DNA of 37,494 nucleotides. It comes from a virus. The stretch covers positions 1 through 37,494 of the IMG/VR virus record IMGVR_UViG_3300042505_000413. One strand, written 5' to 3'. Under the pieces are notes generated by a model that had not been told where the DNA came from, did not search any database, and saw only the letters and a program-made list of their open reading frames with translations. Below, piece after piece: positions 18,644 to 26,339 of the stretch. Positions within the stretch are counted from its first letter, which is position 1. The number at the start of each line of letters is the position of its first letter. A program made the position numbers and the translations under genes.

Positions 18644-18955
18644 TTAAAATAAACCGCCATCCATAAATTGGTCGGATGTTATTATTTGTCCAGAAATCAA
18701 ACCACCTATTTTATCGTATTTGGTGTTAGCGATATCTATTGCTGTCTGTGCTAAATGTAAAGCTGTATTCGCTAATTCAAAAATTGATTGAGCTGTATTT
18801 GCATCAACAAAAGTATTAGATAAAGATATTTGAGATGCAAAAGTCAACCTACCTTGTGCATCTACTGTAATAACTACTACATCTGTATTACTACCATAAG
18901 TGCCAGCAACAACAGATGTATTCGCTAATACTGAACTTCTGACCTTTGTTGTCAT
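18644..18955 (-). CDS. Small fibre-module protein ending in DGGLF
   Basis: A 103-residue protein made almost entirely of pieces found in larger neighbours. Residues about 17-45 hold the GTYGSNTDVVVITVDAQGRL module, residues about 50-85 form an Ala/Asn-rich helix (ANTAQSIFELANTALHLAQ), and the chain ends QFMDGGLF. It looks like a minimal fibre connector: one beta module, one helical segment, one C-terminal docking motif. Function is unknown. It is preceded by a late-promoter-like box (CATAAATA) and AAGG upstream of the ATG, so it may start a transcript covering the downstream fibre genes. Confidence 0.7.
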   Translation of the reverse strand: MTTKVRSSVLANTSVVAGTYGSNTDVVVITVDAQGRLTFASQISLSNTFVDANTAQSIFELANTALHLAQTAIDIANTKYDKIGGLISGQIITSDQFMDGGLF

Positions 18956-18979
18956 TGATTTATAAACCTTATAATTTAT

Positions 18980-18987
18980 TATTTATG
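18980..18987 (-). promoter_or_regulatory. Candidate T4-type late promoter
   Basis: The minus strand reads CATAAATA at 18987-18980, seven of eight matches to the late box, overlapping the stop codon of the hexapeptide-stalk fibre gene. A start about six bases later would give a leader of roughly 19 bases with AAGG before the 103-residue gene. In such AT-rich DNA a chance match is possible. Confidence 0.45.
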
Positions 18988-21085
18988 TGATTGATGGTGG
19001 TTGCTTTTCATATTCGGCAATCAACCTATCTACATCTTTTCTTTCTGCAAAAACAGTAAAGTAATAATTAAAATCCCCTTGTTCCTTTGAAAAAACAACT
19101 ATAGTATTGTTTATGTAATGGGATACTCTTGGTATAACACTATCACCGATAGGAGTTAAATTTACTGAGATTGTATTTTCGTCTACTAGTCCTGTCCAAT
19201 AATCGGGTAAAAATATGACAGTGTTTTCACTACGACCTCTTACATATACGCCGTTTTCTGGTCCTTCTAATGAACCGTGTTTTAATTTCATCCCTTCTTT
19301 GGTTGGATGATTAATTACGAATGCTTTTTGAACGGCCGCAAATGACCCATTTATTTCAAATGTATAGTCGGTAGTGTCAGTAGTATTGATACCGATTCGT
19401 CCACTAGTATCTTTATAGAATTGACCATTAGCTATATTAATAATAGAGTTATCACCAGTAAAACCATTAATAACTGGGTTGGTGAGTGTTATATCATTAA
19501 GTGTTAATGCACCAGATGGTCTATTTAATGCAATAGAAGTTGTTCCGATGTATAAACTAGAGTTACCTAATACTGCACTTGGTATAGTTCCTGATAAATT
19601 ATCAGCAGTTAGGTTGGTTAAGTTTGCACCGGAAACTGCACCTATAGAAGAATACCAAATACCAGATGTTACATTACCTGTTGTTACTAAACTATCACTA
19701 CCGGCTAATGGAGAAGCACCTACGGAATTATACGATATAGTTATATCACTAGAACCATTATAACTAGAACCAGATGCAACACCCGACCCATCATTTATAA
19801 ATGATAATGAATGAACTAATGAATTTGCTAAGTTTGAAGTATTAGCAAACAGTGATGTATTAGCAAATAAAGAAGTATTGGCGAACAGTGCCGTATTAGA
19901 ACTATTGGAATTATTGGCGAATAGTGATGTATTAGAACTATTTGAATTATCAGCAAAGAGTGACGTATTGGCAAATAAAGAAGTATTTGCAAATAGTGAT
20001 GTATTAGCGAATAATGAAGTGTTAGCAAACAGAGATGTATTAGAACTATTAGAATTATCAGCAAACAACGAAGTATTTGCAAACAGTGATGTATTAGCGA
20101 ATAATGAAGTGTTAGCAAATAATGAAGTGTTAGCAAATAATGAAGTGTTGGCGAACAGTGCCGTATTTGCAAATAGAGAAGTGTTGGCTAACAGTGATGT
20201 ATTGGCAAATAATGAAGTGTTTGCGAATAAAGAAGTATTAGAACTATTGGAATTATTTGCAAACAGTGATGTATTTGCGAAATCAGCAGTGTTTGCGTGA
20301 TTTACATTGTTTGTGTCTGGGATAGTGATTACTTTCCAAGTACCATCACCAGAAAGATAAGTATTCGCGTTTGCAGTTCCAGTTGCAAGTCTGGCTGTAT
20401 TAACTGTACCTGAAGTTAAATTAGAAGCATTTAAATTATTTAACCCAGAACCATTACCTACAAATGAGTTTGCGGTTAATGTTCCAGTATTAGGAACAAA
20501 ATTATAATATGGACTGGATGTGTATATTACTTCTAAGTTACCTGAAGTATTCGATAAAAATGTTGGGTAAAATACATTAAGTGAAGTATTATTGTTTATA
20601 ATACTGATAACGTTTGCACCGGCAGATGTACCAGAACTAGTACCAGTAGATATAACTTCGATAAGAATTATATCATCTTGTGATGCTGCATTAGTTAATG
20701 TTATAGAAGTTGGTGAGGTCTCTATAAATTCTGTAGGATACTGTTTTACACCATCAATGTATAAATTTATCTGATTTGATGATGGTACATATTGAGGGGT
20801 AACAAACACTGTATCCCCAACATTTGCTGTATAGATAACTGTTTTTATATCTACAGTTAATGGTGGGGGTAATAAATTACTTAAATTTGCCCATCTTCTA
20901 TAACCAGTAAGGGGGTCAGTATCAAATAACAGAATATATTGATTGTTTCCTGTTATTGGACCACTTGGAACACCTAGATTTGGTTCAACAGAAGTTAAAT
21001 CAATAAACTGGTAACGGTCTGATGTTACTAAGTAAGCATTACTTGTGGGTACTCTCCCACTTAAAAGTTTTATACTGTTAGGCAT
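18983..21085 (-). CDS. Tail fibre with NTSLFA hexapeptide stalk and conserved C-terminal tip
   Basis: A 700-residue fibre. Residues 1-150 include a repeated marine-phage N-terminal region (YILLFDTDPLTGYRRWANLS) and a beta domain with FVTPQYVPSSNQINLYIDGV. Residues about 265-418 are a run of six-residue repeats, NTSLFA and variants, broken by NSNSS spacers; this would form a regular beta stalk or helical shaft. The last 110 residues carry LKHGSLEGPENGVYVRGRSE and IFLPDYWTGLVDENTISVNL, a C-terminal domain frequent in structural proteins of T4-like marine phages. It ends in a short helix (DVDRLIAEYEKQPPS). Its start overlaps the preceding gene's stop by eight bases. There is no S74 domain, so trimerisation must be by other means. 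Confidence 0.83.
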   Translation of the reverse strand: MPNSIKLLSGRVPTSNAYLVTSDRYQFIDLTSVEPNLGVPSGPITGNNQYILLFDTDPLTGYRRWANLSNLLPPPLTVDIKTVIYTANVGDTVFVTPQYVPSSNQINLYIDGVKQYPTEFIETSPTSITLTNAASQDDIILIEVISTGTSSGTSAGANVISIINNNTSLNVFYPTFLSNTSGNLEVIYTSSPYYNFVPNTGTLTANSFVGNGSGLNNLNASNLTSGTVNTARLATGTANANTYLSGDGTWKVITIPDTNNVNHANTADFANTSLFANNSNSSNTSLFANTSLFANTSLLANTSLFANTALFANTSLFANTSLFANTSLFANTSLFANTSLFADNSNSSNTSLFANTSLFANTSLFANTSLFANTSLFADNSNSSNTSLFANNSNSSNTALFANTSLFANTSLFANTSNLANSLVHSLSFINDGSGVASGSSYNGSSDITISYNSVGASPLAGSDSLVTTGNVTSGIWYSSIGAVSGANLTNLTADNLSGTIPSAVLGNSSLYIGTTSIALNRPSGALTLNDITLTNPVINGFTGDNSIINIANGQFYKDTSGRIGINTTDTTDYTFEINGSFAAVQKAFVINHPTKEGMKLKHGSLEGPENGVYVRGRSENTVIFLPDYWTGLVDENTISVNLTPIGDSVIPRVSHYINNTIVVFSKEQGDFNYYFTVFAERKDVDRLIAEYEKQPPSIT
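19830..20290 (-). repeat. 18-bp tandem repeat region coding for NTSLFA hexapeptides
   Basis: About 25 near-copies of an 18-base unit encode NTSLFA-type hexapeptides within the 700-residue fibre. Third codon positions vary from copy to copy (tta/ttg-type Leu, Ser and Asn codons alternate) while the amino acids stay nearly constant, so the repeat is old and held by selection on protein. Three NSNSS spacers divide it into blocks. Confidence 0.85.
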
Positions 21086-21440
21086 TGGCTGTTTCTAGGT
21101 ATGAAACTACTAACTGCGCGGTGTTTGATGCATTTCCAAATACCACAAGTCTATCGTTTTCTTGTAAAATTAATTTACCAGTTAATAATGTACCAGCATC
21201 TTTGGTTGGTATAGGGGCGTTTTTAACTAGATATGTGGTTGAATATGTCTCGAAAGAAATATACCTCGATATATATGCAGAAACAAAAAATGTATTAGAC
21301 GCATGTATATTGGATACTTGACTCAATAAAACAACAGTGGTAACACCTGGTGGACAAGTGTAAACTATAGTTTCAGTAGTAGTAATATCATGTGTTAATG
21401 TTTTAAATGTATTTAATGGTAAATCTGCATTTACGGCCAT
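21078..21440 (-). CDS. Small beta-rich virion protein
   Basis: A 120-residue protein with alternating beta-prone stretches: TETIVYTCPPGVTTVVLLSQ, FFVSAYISRYISFETYS, LLTGKLILQENDRLVVFGN and a final LVVSYLETANA. Similar small proteins between fibre genes occur in marine T4-like phages, but I know no assigned function. It has neither membrane segment nor catalytic motif. The start is supported by AAGGAAA a few bases upstream, and the gene lies 10 bases after the 1183-residue gene. The stop is embedded in the next gene's start (ATGCCTAA), coupling it to the hexapeptide-stalk fibre; it may cap or adapt that fibre. Confidence 0.65.
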   Translation of the reverse strand: MAVNADLPLNTFKTLTHDITTTETIVYTCPPGVTTVVLLSQVSNIHASNTFFVSAYISRYISFETYSTTYLVKNAPIPTKDAGTLLTGKLILQENDRLVVFGNASNTAQLVVSYLETANA

Positions 21441-21450
21441 GTGTTTTTCC

Positions 21451-24400
21451 TTATTGTATTGCCAAAATATATGGCGTCATCTGTGCAAATAAACTTTTTT
21501 CAAAAGTTCTTCCTACTATAGCAGATGTTGCTTGTTTGATAGTTAAATCAGATACGATGAAATCACCATTTTGGTCTGTTGCTGTTGCATAAACCACCCC
21601 TTCATCAATTACCAATGTTTGTTTAGTTCCGTCTTGTACACCACCGTATTTTGGTAATACTTGTTGCATGTCTATTCCTGCACCAACATATTCATATGTT
21701 TGTCCAGAAGCTCGTAATTGACTTTGTTGATAGAAATAAACATTAGTATTAGCTAAGAATACTTTTGTATTTCTGAAAGCAAAGGTTACAGTTGTTACAT
21801 CTCCCACAGTATTTGCAGATTCCACAATATAATATGCATTAGCATCTGGGTCATTTTGCACCTTCATAACCATTCCGGTGTATGGTTTAGGAGCTCTTAC
21901 ACTTAATTCTGGGTTTGTTCTTATATTATAAATTGATAATGTTTTTGATGCAATTTCAGTATCTAATCTTAATTTAGCAGTCATTGCTAAACCACCTTTG
22001 CCTATTGATACTAAACCATAGTTACCGAAGTTGACGTTACAGTTACCTAATGATGCAGTACCACCACTTTCTGCTATAAATGCTCTATCACAGAATAACC
22101 CATAAATACCAACCAACTGTGCATACCCATCGTTCAGGATATGCATACCATCTCCACCAGAGTTAAATTGTGTGAATTGTGCAGATACTATACTTTTATT
22201 ACCCATAGCCAAACTACCGTCAACTTTGATACCAGTACCACCTGGTGAAATTGACGAACAGTTGTAAATATATGGACTACCCACAATAAATGTAGTATAT
22301 CTTTGATTTAATGGTGCTGGTGTATCTCTTAGAGGAATTCTAATAAAATATTCGCAATTATTGTCTGGTTTTACTGCCCAATTTCTATCTATTGTTATAG
22401 TTTTTGTGTTTGCAGAATATGAAACCACATTAGCGCGGTTCATAAACTTATTTGATTCTACCCAAGCAATTGCTTCTGCCTTTAGATATTCTTTGTTGTT
22501 CTGTAAAAGGTTGTAAGAATTAATTACTGTTTTATCGGTATTTGCAGTTAAACTATTCGGTACAATTGTACTGGTTATGTTAGCAGTACCGTTAGCTAAA
22601 ATATTAGTAATAACATTGAAGTCAGAATTAATCAATGTAACTTCTGCTGGAGAACCTGAATCAAATGAATAGTTTATTTTATTTGCTTGTACCCAAGCAA
22701 CTGTTTCTGCTTTTAGGTAGTTTTTGTTAAGTTGTAGTAAGTTGTATGCATTAGTTACAGTGGCCGCAGTGTTGGCAACTAAACTATTAGGTACGATAGT
22801 ATCAGTAACATTAGGTCCATCTACAATAAAGATAGTGTTTAGATAATCGAAATCTGTACCAATAACTGAAACTTCAGAAGATGATGCAGCTGGACCAAAC
22901 TGTTGAGTATATACGGTTTGGTATCGTGTACCTGATGTATCATTAAGTATAATTTTTTGAGATAAACTTTTAAGGAAATTGATTGCATCGTAAGTTATAC
23001 CTAACTCATTTTCAATATCACCAGTATAATTATTTTTGTTCCAATATCTTATGCCAGAAAAAGTTGATTGACTTGTACTATCGAATAATAAATCTTGTGC
23101 AATAGCGTCAACAATTAAACCAGTATCTCTAGCACAAACTTCTTCATCATAAACGAATGATGGGAATGTATTACCGACATACGCATTTAATTCAGCAGCA
23201 ATGAAAGTTCTATTGGCATTTAATATAAATGCCGCATTGGCCACATTAGGGTTACTGTTAGCAGTTAAATTGATTGGTCTTTTTGGACCAGCAACACTAG
23301 GACCATTATCAATAATGTTAATGATTATATCAATATTGTCTTGCACAGTCGAAACTTGTGATGCAGTACCAAAACCTAAACTAGTGTTTTGTGTATAAGT
23401 GTTCTGGTATGTTGTTACTGTCTGACCTAGAATAATTTGACCAGTAATTACTTTCAGGTGTTCGAGTGCATCTATAGTTTCTACTATTTCACCTGGTATT
23501 GCTGTTGAAGTTGAGTCATAATTATAATAATAAGCACCAGATTGGAATGCTTGGCGGTTGCCACCGTATTTTAAATCGAAACTAATACTATCAACTATGT
23601 AACCAGCATCACGAGCACATATATCCTTATCGTATATTAGAACTCCATAATATTGTTGTTGAAGGTTTTGGTATCGAGTTCCTGTGCCATCATTTACAAT
23701 TATTTTGGAACATAAATTTTTAACATAATTTATTGCGCCAATAGTTACATCTAATTGACTTTCTATTTCACCTGTATAATTATTTTGACTCCAGTATTGT
23801 AGACCAGCAAAGGTTGATTGACTGTTTGTATCAAATAACAAATCTTGAGTAATGGCATCAATAATTAAACCAGTATCTCTTTGACATAAATTATTATCAT
23901 AAACGAATCCAGGGAATTCATAATTGATAAATGCCACTATTTCGGCAGACATAAATGTTCTATTGGCATTTAATATAAATGCCGCATTAGCCACATTAGT
24001 GTTAGTATTGGCGGTTAAATTTATAGGTATTTTTGGACCCGCAACACTAGGACCATTATCAATAATGTTAATAATACTGTCGATACTATCTTCTATATTT
24101 GAAACTTGCGATGCAGTACCAAACCCTAGACTGGTATTTTGTGTATAAGTATTCTGGTATGTTGTTACAGTTTCACCTAAAATAATTTGACCAGCAATAA
24201 ATTTTAAATGTTCGTAAGCTGTACCTGTTTGATATAATTCACCTGGAATTACTGTGGTATTTGCATCATACCCATAATAATAAGCACCAGATTGGATTGA
24301 TTGACGATTACCACCATACAATAGATCAAAACTAACACTATCTACCATATAACCAACATCACGAGCACATAGGTCTTTATTGTAGATTAGACTAGCACCA

Positions 24401-25002
24401 TTACCACTAGTAATGGTTATCTCCATACCTATATAATAGTTATCGACTGTTTCTGATGTTGAAGGTAGGGTTATTGTATTATTGGTTGTTCCGTTCGCTG
24501 TCCCACTTTCGATTTCATCTGGGAATGCAATAGCAGAACTCGCACGATCTAAAAATTTAAAACCAGTTACATAACTATTATTATTTACCCAAAATACGTC
24601 CTTTGTAGGGTCTTCTGGTTGTATAATACAGTTTCTTTCCCCCGCACCTTGTATCTGTACATTCTGTGCAATTAGAATAGGTGTTTTTTCTATATAAACA
24701 CCAGAAGCAACAACTACAGAATCACCGGGTTCTGCAATTTTAGCAGCATGATTTACTGTCTTAAATGATCTACTTGCAGTTAACCCATCATCATTATCTG
24801 AACCAAATGTAGAAACATAATAAGTATTACCTATTGGTGATGCTGCTATATTAACGACTTTACCGTTAACCAATTGGACAAACATCTTACCATCATATAA
24901 GTTAAGTGCTGGTTCACCAGGCAACAATGAAGTAGGTCTAGCGTTTGGAACACTACTTCTTTTAAACTGAATTTCTGAAATATGTGTATTTGATGTTGTC
25001 AT
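21451..25002 (-). CDS. Pectin-lyase-like (beta-helix) tail fibre/spike with internal duplication
   Basis: An 1183-residue structural protein. It starts with the shared adaptor (ISEIQFKRSSVPNARPTSLL). Residues about 55-165 are a parallel beta-helix entry of the DUF1565/pectin-lyase type: YYVSTFGSDNDDGL, SFKTVNHAAKIAEPGDSVVV, IQGAGERNCIIQP. Residues about 211-700 are two tandem 250-residue units, each with CARDxGYxVDSxSFD, TVTTYQNTYTQNTSLGFGTA and CxRDTGLIxDAIxQDLLFD. Two 75-residue repeats follow (near 711-854, IVPNSLVANT). The C-terminal third resumes beta-helix-like sequence (GIYGLFCDRAFIAESGGTAS). It could bind or cut surface polysaccharide, but I see no clear catalytic set. Its leader has a late-promoter-like box. 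Confidence 0.83.
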   Translation of the reverse strand: MTTSNTHISEIQFKRSSVPNARPTSLLPGEPALNLYDGKMFVQLVNGKVVNIAASPIGNTYYVSTFGSDNDDGLTASRSFKTVNHAAKIAEPGDSVVVASGVYIEKTPILIAQNVQIQGAGERNCIIQPEDPTKDVFWVNNNSYVTGFKFLDRASSAIAFPDEIESGTANGTTNNTITLPSTSETVDNYYIGMEITITSGNGASLIYNKDLCARDVGYMVDSVSFDLLYGGNRQSIQSGAYYYGYDANTTVIPGELYQTGTAYEHLKFIAGQIILGETVTTYQNTYTQNTSLGFGTASQVSNIEDSIDSIINIIDNGPSVAGPKIPINLTANTNTNVANAAFILNANRTFMSAEIVAFINYEFPGFVYDNNLCQRDTGLIIDAITQDLLFDTNSQSTFAGLQYWSQNNYTGEIESQLDVTIGAINYVKNLCSKIIVNDGTGTRYQNLQQQYYGVLIYDKDICARDAGYIVDSISFDLKYGGNRQAFQSGAYYYNYDSTSTAIPGEIVETIDALEHLKVITGQIILGQTVTTYQNTYTQNTSLGFGTASQVSTVQDNIDIIINIIDNGPSVAGPKRPINLTANSNPNVANAAFILNANRTFIAAELNAYVGNTFPSFVYDEEVCARDTGLIVDAIAQDLLFDSTSQSTFSGIRYWNKNNYTGDIENELGITYDAINFLKSLSQKIILNDTSGTRYQTVYTQQFGPAASSSEVSVIGTDFDYLNTIFIVDGPNVTDTIVPNSLVANTAATVTNAYNLLQLNKNYLKAETVAWVQANKINYSFDSGSPAEVTLINSDFNVITNILANGTANITSTIVPNSLTANTDKTVINSYNLLQNNKEYLKAEAIAWVESNKFMNRANVVSYSANTKTITIDRNWAVKPDNNCEYFIRIPLRDTPAPLNQRYTTFIVGSPYIYNCSSISPGGTGIKVDGSLAMGNKSIVSAQFTQFNSGGDGMHILNDGYAQLVGIYGLFCDRAFIAESGGTASLGNCNVNFGNYGLVSIGKGGLAMTAKLRLDTEIASKTLSIYNIRTNPELSVRAPKPYTGMVMKVQNDPDANAYYIVESANTVGDVTTVTFAFRNTKVFLANTNVYFYQQSQLRASGQTYEYVGAGIDMQQVLPKYGGVQDGTKQTLVIDEGVVYATATDQNGDFIVSDLTIKQATSAIVGRTFEKSLFAQMTPYILAIQ
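22900..24375 (-). repeat. Tandem duplication of a 750-bp (250-residue) unit
   Basis: Matching landmarks, such as gagcacat at 24363-24370 and 23613-23620, are spaced exactly 750 bases, and the second CxRDTGLI half-motif recurs with the same spacing. The encoded copies share long identical stretches such as TVTTYQNTYTQNTSLG and ANAAFILNANRTF, so the duplication is fairly recent or is kept uniform by recombination. Boundaries are approximate. Confidence 0.75.
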
Positions 25003-25025
25003 ATTATTACTTCTTATAACTCATA

Positions 25026-25033
25026 TATTTATT
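25026..25033 (-). promoter_or_regulatory. Candidate late promoter of the 1183-residue gene
   Basis: AATAAATA on the minus strand at 25033-25026 matches the late box at seven of eight positions and overlaps the stop codon of the preceding gene. The predicted start, near 25020, would leave an 18-base leader before the ATG at 25002. The match is modest and the context AT-rich. Confidence 0.4.
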
Positions 25034-25550
25034 GATATATGCCACCATCCACATCTGCATTAAACATATCTGTATTTGCAAAAATGATATTTGCGGCATA
25101 TATGTTATTAGTATAGATGTTATTGGTGTTATTATTACCACATGGATTGCAACCAGTATTACAGTCTTGTGTGGTATCATATGAATAATAGTAATCGCTA
25201 TAAACTGGTCCTTTAGAAGTAGATGGAGATACAAATACAGTACCTTCCATCACTCTATCTGCATCACCTGTGGATGCATTAGAAATGATTACATCATAAA
25301 CCAGTTTACCTGGCCCGATGTTTGCAGTAATAGATGAATTTGCAGATAATGTTATGATACCATTACTTGCATCAGAAATAGAGGCATTGAATACTAAAGC
25401 AACCCTGTTAGTATAGTATGACCTTTTTGCATAAGATAACACAGAATAACCCGAAAGATTTACTGCATTACCATTATCATCTTTTAGTGTTATTGTTTTA
25501 TTAAACTTGGTTGCTTGTGCTAAGAAAATGTCCGAATATGCAACAGGCAT
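25029..25550 (-). CDS. Small Ig-like/BppU-like virion protein ending in DGGIYQ
   Basis: A 173-residue protein. Residues 1-115 look like an immunoglobulin-type beta sandwich resembling the N-terminal domain of phage upper-baseplate (BppU-like) proteins: FNKTITLKDDNGNAVNLSGY, YAKRSYYTNRVALVFNAS, NGIITLSANSSITANIGPG and KLVYDVIISN. The C-terminal part has a Cys/Asn-rich stretch (TQDCNTGCNPCGNNNTNN) with four cysteines in nine residues, which could bind metal or be unstructured, and it ends DGGIYQ, a variant of the DGGxF end. It is the first gene after the strong terminator, so it probably opens the fibre operon. Role in linking fibres to the tail is inferred only from fold and position. Confidence 0.7.
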   Translation of the reverse strand: MPVAYSDIFLAQATKFNKTITLKDDNGNAVNLSGYSVLSYAKRSYYTNRVALVFNASISDASNGIITLSANSSITANIGPGKLVYDVIISNASTGDADRVMEGTVFVSPSTSKGPVYSDYYYSYDTTQDCNTGCNPCGNNNTNNIYTNNIYAANIIFANTDMFNADVDGGIYQ

Positions 25551-25568
25551 GTTTGTACCCTATAAATG

Positions 25569-25604
25569 AAAAAACCTTCTCGTTTATTTATGCGAGAAGG
25601 TTTT
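25569..25604 (-). terminator. Rho-independent terminator, end of the gp8-to-25628 block
   Basis: AAAACCTTCTCG at 25571-25582 pairs perfectly, over 12 bases, with CGAGAAGGTTTT at 25593-25604 around a ten-base loop. On the minus strand the stem is followed by a run of six T (25574-25569). This is the only classical terminator in the window and separates the baseplate/adhesin block from the fibre block. Its symmetrical stem with A's on the other side could also act on plus-strand transcription, though no gene lies there. Confidence 0.9.
25585..25592 (-). promoter_or_regulatory. Late-promoter-like box inside the terminator loop
   Basis: The terminator loop on the minus strand contains CATAAATA (25592-25585), seven of eight matches to the T4 late box. 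A start about six bases downstream, near 25579, would give a 29-base leader with TAGGG before the 25550 ATG, on which the terminator 5' arm is missing. It would therefore restart transcription exactly where read-through ends. Confidence 0.5.
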
Positions 25605-25627
25605 AGAGTATTATAAAAACAATAATA

Positions 25628-25948
25628 TCATTCTATCAATTTAATATCTTTGGTTTTTTTATCAATAACTGCATTTAATAATAATTGTTGACCAACTTCA
25701 TTAGATTTTACCATTTCATTTCTAAATGATTCTACTGCGGCGCCTGTACTTCTTTGTTGTTGGGAATTTTCAATTAATAATACCGGCATCCATACCATAG
25801 CACATCCATATTCATCTATAGATTCTCCCGTATTCGGGTTCATTCCAGCTAGTTTTACATGCCAAGCACATCTATGTATTTCGTTATTTTTAATTTCATG
25901 ACATTTACTTCCTAATGGACAAGTAATAACTTCTTTCAATTCATTCAA
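25628..25948 (-). CDS. Conserved small Cys/His protein of marine T4-like phages, function unknown
   Basis: A 106-residue protein. The first third has a compact metal-site-like pattern: CPLGSKC (10-16), then HRCAWH (25-30), with GCAMVWMPVLLIEN (48-61) following. The C-terminal part is helical (GAAVESFRNEMVKSNEVGQQ). I recall similar proteins near baseplate and fibre genes in other marine T4-like phages, without an assigned function. Two Cys plus Cys/His suggest zinc or iron-sulphur binding, but this is not proven. AGGAGAAG lies upstream of the ATG. It is the last gene before the terminator. Confidence 0.7.
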   Translation of the reverse strand: MNELKEVITCPLGSKCHEIKNNEIHRCAWHVKLAGMNPNTGESIDEYGCAMVWMPVLLIENSQQQRSTGAAVESFRNEMVKSNEVGQQLLLNAVIDKKTKDIKLIE

Positions 25949-25958
25949 GACACTTCTC

Positions 25959-26327
25959 CTAATATTCTATTAATTCGCAATTTTCATATACAGATTCGTC
26001 GGGTAATGGAGCACCAGGCAACCTATTAACAAGAGTCAAATCTACTGCTCTAGGGTGTATTTTTCTTGGTTCTTCATTCAATTGACCTGTGTAACTATTT
26101 ATATTTAGACCAGCCCAACTAAAGTCTACATCTCTCAAGTACCATTCTTGTTTATCTTCATCCCATGCAGATTCTTTGCATGTTGGTATCTCAAAATGAG
26201 GTGGTATTAGAGTTGTGTTTGGTGGTAAATTTATGTATTCTAAATCTGTATTTCGAGGAAATTGATATATTCCACCAAAAGATTTGTTATCTCTGTAGAA
26301 ATATGATGTTACTAATTCTTCGGCCAT
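25959..26327 (-). CDS. Small conserved protein, possibly a fibre accessory
   Basis: A 122-residue acidic protein with Pro-rich loops: NLPPNTTLIPPHFEIPTCKE (33-52), SAWDEDKQEWYLRDVDFSW and HPRAVDLTLVNRLPGAPLP. The string of PP..P..Kesawde..eWyl faintly recalls the linker seen in tail-fibre assembly (Tfa-type) proteins, and its position directly behind three adhesin genes would fit such a chaperone, but the likeness is too weak to name it. AGGAGATAATT precedes the ATG, so expression should be strong. A TATAAATA lies inside the gene at 26103-26096 and is discussed under rejected items. Confidence 0.6.
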   Translation of the reverse strand: MAEELVTSYFYRDNKSFGGIYQFPRNTDLEYINLPPNTTLIPPHFEIPTCKESAWDEDKQEWYLRDVDFSWAGLNINSYTGQLNEEPRKIHPRAVDLTLVNRLPGAPLPDESVYENCELIEY

Positions 26328-26339
26328 TATAATTATCTC

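Noticed and set aside
19878-20300. 140-residue plus-strand frame rich in ANSDVLA repeats
   Set aside because: It is the antisense image of the NTSLFA repeat. No other plus-strand gene exists in the window and no RBS is visible.
25007-25234. 75-residue minus frame overlapping the Ig-like protein
   Set aside because: It overlaps a better-supported frame, has low-complexity Ile/His content and has no independent start signal.
26096-26103. Perfect TATAAATA inside the 122-residue gene
   Set aside because: It encodes part of that protein (Asn-Ile-Asn) and is about 150 bases from the next start. It could be an internal late promoter but nothing else supports it.
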